From the NCBI GenBank assembly GCA_002798255.1, contig NWQQ01000010.1:1-64000 (forward strand): 64,000 nt of DNA. Reading direction: 5' to 3'. Made by a program: the position numbers and the translations under genes. The notes beneath the pieces were generated by a model. That model was not told the origin of the DNA. It ran no database searches and was given only the letters and a program-made list of their open reading frames with translations. Positions 45,618 to 54,431 of the stretch are shown here, piece by piece (position 1 is the stretch's first letter; every line of letters begins with the position of its first letter). This DNA is from Lysobacteraceae bacterium NML95-0200 (GTDB lineage: Bacteria > Pseudomonadota > Gammaproteobacteria > Xanthomonadales > Xanthomonadaceae).

Positions 45618-46242
45618 ACGCCAGATCCTCTTCCCAAGTGGGGAGCTGCAATGTTTCGCGGTGCTCCAGGACCCGCCCATTGCGGGTGAGCAGCGTAAAC
45701 ACCACCTCGCCGTTGTCGGCGGGCAACTCTATGTATCTACACTCGGTCTCATTTTCGATATAGCGTGTCAAAGGACGACGCATGAAGACATCGTCCGCTC
45801 GAATCCTCACGTAAGCCACACTATTTAGCTCGTATTCCAGCCTGACCGGCTGTCCCCACAGGGGATTTTGGGGTTTTATCCGCACACGTATGACTTCGAT
45901 GGCTTCCGGCGAGTTAGTCATAGCTGGAGCTTCAAAGAGCTCGTCAAGGTCTGGAAGCGCCAACAAGGCGGGTAGCATTGCGGTTAATAGGCGCAGTTCC
46001 GGCGTACTGAAATCACTCATTTCACCGCGGACGATGGCTCGTTCTTCCAGCGCCTGCCAACTATCGGCGGAAAGTTTTTGCATAACGCCAGCGCGATCGT
46101 GATCCCCCAAGGCGGCGTAGGCGAGCATAAGGTTCTCGCTGGGCACCTGGCTGGGCTGAAGGCCGCGGTGCGTCACCTGCCTCCCCAAAGCCTGCTGTTT
46201 TTCCACGGCGGCATAGAAGCGATCAATTATGGCTGCAATCAT
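45607..46242 (-). CDS. Unknown island protein (211 residues)
   Basis: The start overlaps the preceding membrane-protein stop (ATGA-type, 46239-46242), and its end overlaps the radical-SAM start. The N-terminal ~100 residues are helical (MIAAIIDRFYAAVEKQQALG, LPALLALPDLDELFEAP). The C-terminal ~100 residues look like a beta-sandwich (VIRVRIKPQNPLWGQPVRLE, VVFTLLTRNGRVLEHRE). No signal or known motif. Confidence 0.68.
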   Translation of the reverse strand: MIAAIIDRFYAAVEKQQALGRQVTHRGLQPSQVPSENLMLAYAALGDHDRAGVMQKLSADSWQALEERAIVRGEMSDFSTPELRLLTAMLPALLALPDLDELFEAPAMTNSPEAIEVIRVRIKPQNPLWGQPVRLEYELNSVAYVRIRADDVFMRRPLTRYIENETECRYIELPADNGEVVFTLLTRNGRVLEHRETLQLPTWEEDLAYER

Positions 46243-47378
46243 GGCTGGCGCCCTCCGTTTTCAGAAGAATCAGCTTTCTCAGGAATAGCTCCCTCTTTTT
46301 TTTCAAAAAAGCGCCGATACGATTCTTCGCGCATAAGGGCGCGGATCGAGCGAGCTCTTTCTTGCCGGCGCAAGGACTCCAGATCGTCAATTTGTTGTAC
46401 CAAACTGAACAGGTTGTCGCCCGGCGCAGATTGCGAACGCCACGCCAACCCTTCTGGCAGGAGAGCGAGTAGCATGTAGAACAACACGATAAAACAAGAG
46501 GTTGCCGTCATTGCAAAGCTGGTGGCGAACATAAGGATCACTAGCACTCCGAATCGCTCCACCGCTCCGCTGTGCATTTTGACGGCCTCTGCTTTGATTT
46601 CACGATCAATGGAAGCGACCTCTTCCTTGGCCTTATCCAGCTCGTCTCTGGAAATCAGAGATGCATAATGGGCAAGCTGAGATTCTTTTGCCTCAAAGTC
46701 AGCTTGATGCTGCTTTGCCTTTTGAATATGCCCGCCATATTTGGGTCCTTTTCCATCGACAGCTTTGATGCCATCCATTTCGTAGCCTTCGGCTTCAACC
46801 TCAGCATTCGATAAGCTCTTTTGATGCTCCGCCTTGAGCGTGGCAATTTCGTTGCTGAGTCTCAACACCTCTGCCTCACGCTGCTGCCAATCATTCAAGG
46901 CACGCTGTAAACCTTGCCTAGCTTGGATCAACCGATCTTTGTAGCGAGCATCATTCTCCAGACTGGCGCGGGTGGCATTCACCCGCTCGAGAAGCATGGC
47001 ATCGATGTCGTCTTTAAGAGGCCCCATGACCGCGAGAAAGGCGCACATGGACATGATGGCGATGATGGTGATGCGGAAATAACGGGCTCGCCTGGTCATT
47101 TGTCGTTCGCGAATAATCTCGCGGGTGTTGCCGACCTCCAAAAGAAACATGATGAATGCACAGGCAGCCGAGAAGGCAAAAGCTGAATGCCAAGGCTTCA
47201 ACAAGAGGTTGATAGAAAATTGATAAACGCCATATTGGAATGCCATGCAGCTAATCAATATCGCAATGCCACGTTGTACCAAATCTTGGGTGGCCTGCGG
47301 GGCGGAAATAAAGATTTCATATTGCTCATCCGTATATCTGAAAATCGTTTGAACAATAAACCGTTGCAACCATTCCAT
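46239..47378 (-). CDS. DUF4407-like membrane protein with coiled coil
   Basis: From the ATG at 47378 (GGAGA 9 nt upstream) the product has 379 residues. Three hydrophobic segments lie at about 37-60, 64-82 and 101-120. A long coiled coil (~130-290: RLIQARQGLQRALNDWQQRE, EIATLKAEHQKSLSNAE) follows, then two more helices (VLVILMFATSFAMTATSCFI, LFYMLLALLPEG) and a charged tail. This is the DUF4407 layout. It probably anchors the system at the inner membrane. It is paralogous to the N-terminal part of the fusion protein upstream (shared YQFSINLLLK / LFSSNLLLK block). Confidence 0.75.
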   Translation of the reverse strand: MEWLQRFIVQTIFRYTDEQYEIFISAPQATQDLVQRGIAILISCMAFQYGVYQFSINLLLKPWHSAFAFSAACAFIMFLLEVGNTREIIRERQMTRRARYFRITIIAIMSMCAFLAVMGPLKDDIDAMLLERVNATRASLENDARYKDRLIQARQGLQRALNDWQQREAEVLRLSNEIATLKAEHQKSLSNAEVEAEGYEMDGIKAVDGKGPKYGGHIQKAKQHQADFEAKESQLAHYASLISRDELDKAKEEVASIDREIKAEAVKMHSGAVERFGVLVILMFATSFAMTATSCFIVLFYMLLALLPEGLAWRSQSAPGDNLFSLVQQIDDLESLRRQERARSIRALMREESYRRFFEKKEGAIPEKADSSENGGRQP

Positions 47379-47419
47379 AATTGATTCTCCATCGACTAAA
47401 AGGTGATTGTGGAACTGTC

Positions 47420-48016
47420 CTTGATGCTGGAGCTCCTTGGGATAGAGCTTGGCAGATTGCGATTGGATACGGCTCGATATTTCAGGGGAAATACGCATTA
47501 GCCGATGCCAAGTTGCACGCAGGTGGGGATGTCCCAGTGTTGTTGGGACACTGTGGCATTGCGCCTTGCGTTCTTCAGGCATGAACAAGCAAGCCCCAAG
47601 GGGGCGCGCGGTTATGACGGCTATCCCTTGGGGCTTGGTTTGTTGGTGGTAGTGTGGGCTAACTCAGGCGGCTTTGCGGGTAGCGGTCAGCTTGATTTCC
47701 ACTTTCCAGCCGGGATGGGCGAGTTTGGCCTCGATGCAGGCGCGCGCCGGGGCGCGGCCGGGAGCGGTCCAGGCATCCCAGACTTGATTCATGCCGTCGT
47801 AGTCAGCGGCCATGTCCGCCAGATAGATGGTGGCTTCAAGAATATGCGCCTTGTCCGAGCCGCAGCGTTCGAGCAGGGCGTCGATCTGTGCCAGCACGCT
47901 GCGGGTTTGCGCCTGAATATCAGCGCTGGCGTCTTCCGGCACCTGCCCGCCCAGAAAAACGAAACCATGGGCAACAGTGGCATCGCTGTAGCGCGGCTCG
48001 GGGTCGATGTAGTCAA
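47420..48016. repeat. Tandem-duplicated unit, copy 1: ridA coding part, terminator and spacer
   Basis: This stretch is closely similar to 48877-49463 at an offset of about 1446 bp. It covers ridA codons 2 to stop, the downstream hairpin and the spacer before the next DUF4407-like gene. Differences are mainly single substitutions and one indel. Confidence 0.9.
47590..47637 (-). terminator. Terminator-like hairpin after the RidA fusion gene
   Basis: CAAGCCCCAAGGG pairs with CCCTTGGGGCTTG across a 22-nt loop, 27 nt past the stop of the fusion gene. The sequence is repeated after the true ridA. Confidence 0.7.
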
Positions 48017-48830
48017 TCTCGGGGAGATGATGGATGTGACTATTAAGCTGGGCTGGATGCCTTGTTGAGTACAGCATCCAAGGGAGTGCGCTGATGACCA
48101 GATAGATCATTGCAGTAACAAGCATCACCAGAATGTTTGAGGAGCTACTGGAGAATTGGCGCATCATCAATTCCAGCCTTCCAGGGATAGTGGCACTGAT
48201 GCGGCTGGCCTCTCGTTCAATTCCATGCTGGATTTCATCAAGATGTTGTTGGGCAACCTGGATTTTTGTTGCTGCCCCATCGATTTGGGCATCCAGAAGT
48301 TTGACCCTTTGTACATGCTCTTCATATATCGCGCCGCGACCTGTCAGTTCAATGCTCTCCAGTTTGAAAAGCAGTTGATGGCGTTCGGCGTGCAAATCAA
48401 ATAGCTCGTCTTCGGCCTCTTCAATGGCTCGCTCGGCTGTTGTCAGGCGTGAATAATAGTGAGGTCTAGTTTTCAATTGCAGCTCAGCCAGCTGTTTGAA
48501 GTCCAGTGCCTGTGTAGTGGCGACTATTTTCAGCGGTTGAATGGCAACAAAAAACGCAGAGGCCAGCATGAGCATGGTAATGGCAGTGAGAAGCCAGCGG
48601 GTATGCTTGCTTGTACGTCTGTTGCGCGAGAGCTTGTAGAAGTTGACCATCTCAAGTATTGCCAGCATAAGGGCGCAGATGGTGGCAAACCCCAAGCTCC
48701 AGTTAAAGGATTTCAACAACAGATTTGATGAAAACAGAAATGCACCGTAAGCAAATGCCAGGCCGGTAATACATACAACGAAGCTGTGAAGTACCAGCTC
48801 CAGGGGGAATTTCTGAATAAGCTTTTTCAT
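47664..48830 (-). CDS. DUF4407-like membrane protein fused to a complete RidA domain
   Basis: From the ATG at 48830 (GGGAG upstream) the product has 388 residues. Residues 1-270 are a DUF4407-like region: helices at VVCITGLAFAYGAFLFSSNL, ICALMLAILEMVNF and WLLTAITMLMLASAFFVA, a coiled coil, then LVMLVTAMIYLVISALPWML. At about residue 272 it joins RidA exactly at its second codon (EIDYIDPEPRYSDATVAHGF) and continues to the RidA end with the Arg-containing ARACIEAKLAHPGWKVEIKL. The RidA part is nearly identical to the separate ridA at 49110. RidA hydrolyses reactive enamine/imine intermediates; whether the fused domain is active is unknown. Confidence 0.88.
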   Translation of the reverse strand: MKKLIQKFPLELVLHSFVVCITGLAFAYGAFLFSSNLLLKSFNWSLGFATICALMLAILEMVNFYKLSRNRRTSKHTRWLLTAITMLMLASAFFVAIQPLKIVATTQALDFKQLAELQLKTRPHYYSRLTTAERAIEEAEDELFDLHAERHQLLFKLESIELTGRGAIYEEHVQRVKLLDAQIDGAATKIQVAQQHLDEIQHGIEREASRISATIPGRLELMMRQFSSSSSNILVMLVTAMIYLVISALPWMLYSTRHPAQLNSHIHHLPEIDYIDPEPRYSDATVAHGFVFLGGQVPEDASADIQAQTRSVLAQIDALLERCGSDKAHILEATIYLADMAADYDGMNQVWDAWTAPGRAPARACIEAKLAHPGWKVEIKLTATRKAA

Positions 48831-48876
48831 GTTGTGCTCCCACAATTGTGACGAGGTGGCCGGTGGTATCCCTGAT

Positions 48877-49463
48877 ATTGCAGCTCCTTGGAGGAGCTTT
48901 TCATATTGCTGGCGCGGCGTTGGTCACAAAACAGGGGAAATGCCTTGGCTGATGTCAAGTTGCACGCAGGCGGGGATATCCCAGTGTTGTTGGAGCACTG
49001 TGGCGTTGTGTCGTGTGTTCTTCAGGCATGAACAAGCAAGCCCCAAGGGGGGCGCGGTTATGATGGCCATCCCTTGGGGCTTGGTTTGTTGGTGGTAGTG
49101 TGGGCTAACTCAGGTGGCTTTGCGGGTAGCCGTCAGCTTGATTTCCACTTTCCAGCCGGGGTGGGCGAGTTTGGCCTCGATACAGGCGCGTGCCGGGGCG
49201 CGGCCGGGAGCAGTCCAGGCATCCCAGACTTGATTCATGCCGTCGTAGTCGGCGGCCATGTCCGCCAGATAGATGGTGGCTTCGAGAATATGCGCCTTGT
49301 CCGAGCCGCAGCGTTCGAGCAGGGCGTCGATCTGTGCCAGCACGCTGCGGGTTTGCGCCTGAATATCAGCGCTGGCGTCTTCCGGCACCTGTCCGCCGAG
49401 AAAAATCAGGCCATGGGCAATCGTGGCATCGCTATAGCGCGGTTCGGGGTCGATGTAATCAAT
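48877..49463. repeat. Tandem-duplicated unit, copy 2: ridA coding part, terminator and spacer
   Basis: Partner of 47420-48016. This copy contains the free-standing ridA with its own start codon and is presumably the ancestral position. Confidence 0.9.
49037..49083 (-). terminator. Terminator-like hairpin after ridA
   Basis: The same CAAGCCCC.../...GGGGCTTG stem as at 47590-47637, 27 nt beyond the ridA stop. Confidence 0.7.
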
Positions 49464-49466
49464 CAT
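49110..49466 (-). CDS. ridA: RidA family reactive-intermediate deaminase
   Basis: The product has 118 residues, typical for the YjgF/YER057c/UK114 fold. It has HGLIFLGGQVPEDASADIQA, the QTRSVLAQIDALLERCGS helix, LADMAADYDGMNQVWDAW, and the C-terminal Arg/Glu block PARACIEAKLAHPGWKVEIK. It hydrolyses 2-aminoacrylate-like enamines. It lies 50 nt downstream of the M2 peptidase gene on the same strand. A second, nearly identical copy is fused to a membrane protein just downstream. Confidence 0.93.
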   Translation of the reverse strand: MIDYIDPEPRYSDATIAHGLIFLGGQVPEDASADIQAQTRSVLAQIDALLERCGSDKAHILEATIYLADMAADYDGMNQVWDAWTAPGRAPARACIEAKLAHPGWKVEIKLTATRKAT

Positions 49467-49516
49467 GGGTTTCTCCAAAGAGGCAGGCTCCCATGTGCGG
49501 GAGCCTGCTGTTTGCA

Positions 49517-51415
49517 TCAGTTCGGGGCTTGCCAGCCGCATTGCTGGCCCTGGTTTTGCTCCTTCAGCCAGGTTTGCAGCGGGGCGAAGTATTCCAGTAC
49601 CGCGCTGGCATCCATTTGCTGGCCGCCAGTCAGTTCTTGCAGGGTGTTTTGCCAGGGTTGGCTGGCGCCCTTGGAGAGCATTGCCCAGTAACGCTGGCCG
49701 GCATCTTTGTTGCCATAGAAGCTGCACTGGTACAGCGGGCCGTTATGGCCGGCGGTATCGCATAGCGACTTGTAGAACTGGAATTGCAGGATGTGCGAGA
49801 GAAAGTAGCGCAGGTACGGGGTATTGCCGGGAACGTGATATTTGGCGCCGGCATCGAAGTATTCCTCGCCGCGCGGGTTGACCGGCGCCACGCCCTGATA
49901 CTTGGCCTTGAGATTCCACCAGGCGGCGTTGTACTGGCCGGGCTGGATGGTGCCGTCGAATACGCCCCAGCGCCAGCGGTCAATCATCAGGCCAAACGGC
50001 AGGAAGGCGACTTTTGCCAGCGCCATGCGCATCTGTGAGTTGATGAGCGCCTGTTGGCTTTGCGACTGCTTGCCGACAAGGCCGATGGATTGCAGGTAGT
50101 CCGGGGTCATCGCCAGCACGATAACATCACCGATGGCCTCGTGGAAGCCGTCATGGGCGCCGGCCTGGAACAGTGCCGGTTGCACGTTGTAGGCCAGGTC
50201 GTAATAGATATGTCCCAGTTCGTGATAGATGGTGGTGAAGTCTTCCTCGTTGGGCTTGATGCACATCTTGGTGCGCACATCGCCCTGCATGTTCATGTCC
50301 CAGGCGCTGGCATGGCAGACCACATCGCGGTCGCGCGGCTTGATGAACTGGCTGTTCTGCCAATAGCTTTCCGGCAGTTTGGGGAAGCCAATCGAAGTGT
50401 AGAAATCTTCGGCGCGGCGGGTCATGTCCTGTGCAATCCTGAGTCTGGCCGCCTGCTCGATGTCATCGGCGCTGCGTCCGGCGGGCCTGGCCTGTTCGGC
50501 CTTCAGCGCGGCCTGGTACTGCGCTTCCAGGGTGCTGCTGATGTCGAGGCTGCCTGCGCCGGGGTAGGGTTCCAGCACATCCCAGAGATTGCCCCAGTCC
50601 TGCTGCCACATATTGCCCATCAGGTGCGCGGGCAACAGGTCGCCTGCGACGCTGCCCTGGCCGGGGTACTTCGTTTCCAGCTTGTTGCGGGCATAGCAGT
50701 GCAGCTCCTCGTATAGCGGTTTGACCTGTGCCCACAGGCGGTCGGTTTCGGCGGCGATTTCTGCGGGCTTCATGTCATAGCCCGAGCGCCATAGCTCACC
50801 GACATTGGTAAAACCAAGGTCGTTTGCGCCCTGGTTGGCCAGCTCGACAAATCGCTGGTAATCCTTGCGCATCGGTGCGGCCACGCCATGCCAGCCCTGC
50901 CAGGCATCCAGCTGCGCGGTGTAGTCACGGCTTCCGCGCAATACCTCTTCCAACTCGCCCAGTTGCCGGCAGGTTTTGGCCTCACCTTCGCCCTGGCAAT
51001 AGCTGCCCGCACCGTAGGCGCCCTCCAGGCGGGTGGCAATCTGGGTCAGCTCCGAGAGTGCGGCCGGGTCTTTGGGCGGCGGCATGGTGGCCGAAAGTTT
51101 CAGCAGGGCAATGGTGCGCGCACTTTCGGCAGACATCGGTTTGCCTTCGTACTGCTTGGCTGCCTCAATCCACTGATTCAAACGGGTCAGCCAGTGCTCA
51201 TTGCTCTTGGCGGCCAGCATCTGCGTGTCTTCACCAATGTAAGTGGATGCCAGCCACTGCGGTACGGTGATTTCCGGATACATCGCCTTCATCTCGGCAT
51301 TGATGCGGGCGACGAACTGGTCGGCGTTTTCACGGGGCGCCTTTTGTGCGGCCAGTGTGCCGGGAACAAGGCTGGTGGCAATGGCAAGGGAAAGCAGCGC
51401 GTGGCGAAGTTTCAT
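49517..51415 (-). CDS. M2 family peptidyl-dipeptidase (ACE-like)
   Basis: The product has 632 residues with a signal peptide (LRHALLSLAIATSLVPGTLA-AQ). The zinc site is IYHELGHIYYD, with the third ligand Glu in GFHEAIGDVIVLA. Other M2 blocks include DFYTSIGFPKLPESYW, KMCIKPNEEDF, NPRGEEYFDAGAKYHVP and YLRYFLSHILQFQFYKSLC. It should act in the periplasm, removing C-terminal dipeptides as in the Xanthomonas ACE homologue. ridA follows in the same direction. Confidence 0.95.
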   Translation of the reverse strand: MKLRHALLSLAIATSLVPGTLAAQKAPRENADQFVARINAEMKAMYPEITVPQWLASTYIGEDTQMLAAKSNEHWLTRLNQWIEAAKQYEGKPMSAESARTIALLKLSATMPPPKDPAALSELTQIATRLEGAYGAGSYCQGEGEAKTCRQLGELEEVLRGSRDYTAQLDAWQGWHGVAAPMRKDYQRFVELANQGANDLGFTNVGELWRSGYDMKPAEIAAETDRLWAQVKPLYEELHCYARNKLETKYPGQGSVAGDLLPAHLMGNMWQQDWGNLWDVLEPYPGAGSLDISSTLEAQYQAALKAEQARPAGRSADDIEQAARLRIAQDMTRRAEDFYTSIGFPKLPESYWQNSQFIKPRDRDVVCHASAWDMNMQGDVRTKMCIKPNEEDFTTIYHELGHIYYDLAYNVQPALFQAGAHDGFHEAIGDVIVLAMTPDYLQSIGLVGKQSQSQQALINSQMRMALAKVAFLPFGLMIDRWRWGVFDGTIQPGQYNAAWWNLKAKYQGVAPVNPRGEEYFDAGAKYHVPGNTPYLRYFLSHILQFQFYKSLCDTAGHNGPLYQCSFYGNKDAGQRYWAMLSKGASQPWQNTLQELTGGQQMDASAVLEYFAPLQTWLKEQNQGQQCGWQAPN

Positions 51416-51513
51416 GGCAAGGCTCGTGGTGGAAAGTCCGCTAGTTTAGGAGGCAGAACATGGGTTTGCATACCGAAGTACGGCTACACTGCGGACAGTT
51501 TTTTCAAGTATTG

Positions 51514-52401
51514 ATGATGACATCTATTCATAAAGGCGTATTTCTTGGACTTGCCGCCTATGCGGCGTTTTCTTTCAGTGATGCCTTCATCAAACTGTTG
51601 AAAGGCGGCGTGCCGCTATGGCAGCTGATGTTCATGGGCGCGTTGCTGGGGCTCCTGGCGCTGCCCTGGGTCAAGCAGCCCGGCGAGCACTGGCTAGACT
51701 TGTTGCGTCCGCGTCTGCCCGGAATATGGCTGGCGCGCATGCTGTTTGCCGCCATCAATGCCTTTGGTGCCTTGCTTGCCTTCACCCATTTGCCGATGGC
51801 CGAGGCGTTTGCGCTGATTTTCCTGATGCCGATTTTCGTCACCCTGCTTTCGGTGCTGGTGCTCAAAGAGCAGGTGGGCTGGCGGCGCTGGCTGGCGGTG
51901 CTGGCCGGTTTTGCCGGGGTGCTGGTGGTATTGCGCCCTGGCTTTCGTGAACTGCATTGGGGGCATGCAGGCGCGGTTGCCTGCGGGCTGGCCGGGGCGG
52001 TCGGTGTGGTTCTGGTGCGACTGGCGGGGTGCCGCGAGCATCGTCTGACCCTGTATGCCACCCCTTTGCTCGGCAACCTGCTGATTGCCGGGATGCTGAT
52101 GCTGCCGCAGATGATGCTGCCCACTGCGCAGCAATGGGGCTATGTGCTGGGCTACGGATTGCTGGCAGCGCTTGGTACCGTGCTGCTGCTCTATGCCACG
52201 CTGGCGACTGAGGTGAACCATGTCGCGCCCACCCAATACAGCCAGATGCTCTGGGCGGTGCTGCTGGGCGCCTGGTGGTTCGATGATCGAGTGGATGCCC
52301 TGACCTGGCTGGGTATTGCCATGATTATCGCTGCGGGTCTGTTTACGCTTGTCCGCGAGCGGCATGTCGGCAGCTGGTGGCATCGTATAAAGCCATCGTA
52401 A
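51514..52401 (+). CDS. EamA/DMT-family transporter
   Basis: From the ATG at 51514 the product has 295 residues with ten predicted helices in two EamA repeats (GVFLGLAAYAAFSFSDAFIK, GALLAFTHLPMAEAFALIFL, VLAGFAGVLVVLRPGF; then MLWAVLLGAWWFDDRVDALT and LGIAMIIAAGLFTLV). It resembles RhaT/YdcZ-type drug/metabolite exporters. A second ATG lies at 51517. It is divergent from the M2 peptidase gene. Substrate unknown. Confidence 0.88.
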   Translation: MMTSIHKGVFLGLAAYAAFSFSDAFIKLLKGGVPLWQLMFMGALLGLLALPWVKQPGEHWLDLLRPRLPGIWLARMLFAAINAFGALLAFTHLPMAEAFALIFLMPIFVTLLSVLVLKEQVGWRRWLAVLAGFAGVLVVLRPGFRELHWGHAGAVACGLAGAVGVVLVRLAGCREHRLTLYATPLLGNLLIAGMLMLPQMMLPTAQQWGYVLGYGLLAALGTVLLLYATLATEVNHVAPTQYSQMLWAVLLGAWWFDDRVDALTWLGIAMIIAAGLFTLVRERHVGSWWHRIKPS

Positions 52402-52527
52402 CCGACTGATTTTTCGGACTGTTGAGGAGGGCGGGCATGTAATGTGCGCGTAATTTTCCTCCCAAGCGCCTCGCATTTTATAATCCGCCCCTCATCCAAA
52501 AGTGATTTGACCGACGTGGGCAAAGAT

Positions 52528-52767
52528 ATGGCCGAACTCAAACGCATCCGCTGGCGTTGCCGTCGCGGGATGCGTGAGCTTGACCAGTTGTTCGAGCGCT
52601 ATATTGACCGTTGCTGGGCGGGGGATTCCGAGGCGCAGCGGGCGCTTTTCCTACGCCTTCAGGATTGCGAAGACGACAAACTGTGGCGGTGGTTCATGGG
52701 CCATGAGGAGGCCAGTGATGCCGAAATCGCCACACTTGTCCAGCGCATCCGCGACTTGCCGCCTTGA
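52528..52767 (+). CDS. sdhE: FAD assembly factor SdhE
   Basis: The product has 79 residues with the signature [14 protein letters not shown] near residues 10-23, which contacts SdhA for covalent flavinylation of succinate dehydrogenase, and the helical [17 protein letters not shown]. The start at 52528 gives [11 protein letters not shown], the family N-terminus. It overlaps the following YgfX-like gene by about 50 nt, matching the E. coli sdhE-ygfX pair. Confidence 0.93.
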   Translation: MAELKRIRWRCRRGMRELDQLFERYIDRCWAGDSEAQRALFLRLQDCEDDKLWRWFMGHEEASDAEIATLVQRIRDLPP

Positions 52768-53161
52768 GTGGCGGCCATCGGGCTTTGTAAAGGTTTGGCT
52801 GTTATCGCTGGCGGTGCTTGCGCCATTGGCGCTATGGATGTCGGCGCTGCCGCGCGTTGCTTTGCTGCTGTTGATGCCGCTGGCTGCTGTTTCAGCCGGG
52901 CTTGCTTTGTGGCGTTACCGCAGGCGGCCGCGTTATCGCCTGCGGGTGCATGCCGATGGGCATTTGTGGGTGGATGATGTGCTGATTGAGCACTGGCGGC
53001 TTGAATGGCGTGGGGCGCTGGCATTTTTGTACTGGCGTGAGCAGCACACCGTGGCTTTGGACTTTTGGCCCGATACCTTGCCTCGCCGCTTGCGACGTGA
53101 ACTGCGACTGGCTTCGCCGCCCGCGAGTGCTGTATCGGCAGCGGCAGGAATGGCAACATAG
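52718..53161 (+). CDS. YgfX/CptA-like membrane protein
   Basis: The product is about 147 residues from the ATG at 52718, which lies inside sdhE in another frame. After a short start comes RLEWRPSGF, the family's conserved patch. Two membrane helices ([37 protein letters not shown]) and a small soluble domain ([20 protein letters not shown]) follow. In E. coli YgfX partners SdhE and was reported as an inhibitor of cell division. The exact start is uncertain. Confidence 0.75.
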   Translation: MPKSPHLSSASATCRLEWRPSGFVKVWLLSLAVLAPLALWMSALPRVALLLLMPLAAVSAGLALWRYRRRPRYRLRVHADGHLWVDDVLIEHWRLEWRGALAFLYWREQHTVALDFWPDTLPRRLRRELRLASPPASAVSAAAGMAT

Positions 53162-53186
53162 CGCACCGTTTTCTGGAAGGACTTTC

Positions 53187-54431
53187 ATGTTCAAACCGCT
53201 GCCCATTGCCATCGGTCTGCGCTATTTGCGCGCCAAGCGCCGTAACGGATTCATCTCGTTCATTTCGCTGGCTTCGGTGCTGGGTATCGCCATCGGCGTG
53301 ATGGTGCTGATTACCACGCTGGCGGTCATGGGCGGGTTTCAGCGCGAGATTCGTGACCGCATGTTGCAGATGGTGTCGCATGCCACGGTGGCCGCCGATG
53401 GGCCGCGGATGGATAACTGGCAGGAGGCGATCAGTCTGGCGCGTGCCGATGCCCGCGTGGCCGGTGCGGCGCCCTATGTGGATACCCAGGGCTTGATTCA
53501 AGGGCCGCAGGAGCAGCCGGCAATGATTCGCGGCATTGACCCGATACAGGAAAAGTCGGTGTCAGTGATTGACGAAAAAATGCACCAGGGCCGCCTGGAG
53601 TCGCTGCGCGCGGGCGATTTCAACATCATTCTGGGACGCGAGCTGGCCACCTGGCTGAATGTGGGCATAGGCGACAGCGTGGTGGTGATGACTTCGAAAG
53701 TCCGCGCCACACCTGTGGGCGCGGTGCCGCAGACCAAGCGCTTTACCGTGTCCGGGCTGTTTGAGGCCGGATATAACGAGCTCGATCGCGGCTTGGCGCT
53801 CATCAATATCCAGGATGCGCAGCGGGTGCTGCGGATGGGCGATGCGGTGACCGGGGTGCGGCTGAAAATGCATGACATGGACGAAGCTGGCCGGGTATCG
53901 GTGGACCTGGCCTTGAAGCTCGGCGGCCCGTACCGGGTTAGCGACTGGATGTATGAAAACGCCAATATGTTTCAGGCGATGAAACTTGAGCGCACCATGA
54001 TGGGCATTTTGCTTTCGCTGATCATCGCCATGGGGGCGTTCAATCTGGTGTCTTCGCAGGTGATGCTGGTCACCGACAAACAGGCCGATATCGCCATCCA
54101 GCGCACCTTGGGGATGAGTCCGGCACAGGTGATGCAGATTTTCATGGTGCAGGGCAGCCTGATTGGCCTGATTGGCACCGTGCTCGGGGTGGTGGGCGGC
54201 ATCGTGCTGACCCTGAACCTTGAACGCATCCTTGGCCTGATTGAGTCAGCTTTTGGCGTGACCTTGCTGCCTGCCGATGTGTATTACATCACGGGCCTGC
54301 CCACCGAGTTGCGCAGTATGGATGTCATCACCATCGCCTGCGTGGCCTTGCTGATGGCTTTTGTCGCCACCTTGTATCCAGCCTGGCGTGCGGCGCGCAC
54401 CGCCCCTGCGGAGGCATTGCGTTATGAATGA
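53187..54431 (+). CDS. lolC: Lipoprotein-releasing ABC transporter permease (LolC/E family)
   Basis: The product has 414 residues. The N-terminal [20 protein letters not shown] and [20 protein letters not shown] blocks, a periplasmic domain (~45-260, with the mating-loop-like RGIDP segment) and three C-terminal helices ending [19 protein letters not shown] fit LolC/LolE. Only one permease gene is present, so it may form a LolF-type homodimer. It extracts outer-membrane lipoproteins for LolA. It overlaps lolD by 8 nt. Confidence 0.94.
   Translation: MFKPLPIAIGLRYLRAKRRNGFISFISLASVLGIAIGVMVLITTLAVMGGFQREIRDRMLQMVSHATVAADGPRMDNWQEAISLARADARVAGAAPYVDTQGLIQGPQEQPAMIRGIDPIQEKSVSVIDEKMHQGRLESLRAGDFNIILGRELATWLNVGIGDSVVVMTSKVRATPVGAVPQTKRFTVSGLFEAGYNELDRGLALINIQDAQRVLRMGDAVTGVRLKMHDMDEAGRVSVDLALKLGGPYRVSDWMYENANMFQAMKLERTMMGILLSLIIAMGAFNLVSSQVMLVTDKQADIAIQRTLGMSPAQVMQIFMVQGSLIGLIGTVLGVVGGIVLTLNLERILGLIESAFGVTLLPADVYYITGLPTELRSMDVITIACVALLMAFVATLYPAWRAARTAPAEALRYE

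Noticed and set aside
23409-48830. Diversity-generating retroelement within the island
   Set aside because: No reverse transcriptase (YxDD) frame, Avd or template repeat could be seen on either strand; only the target-like fold is present.
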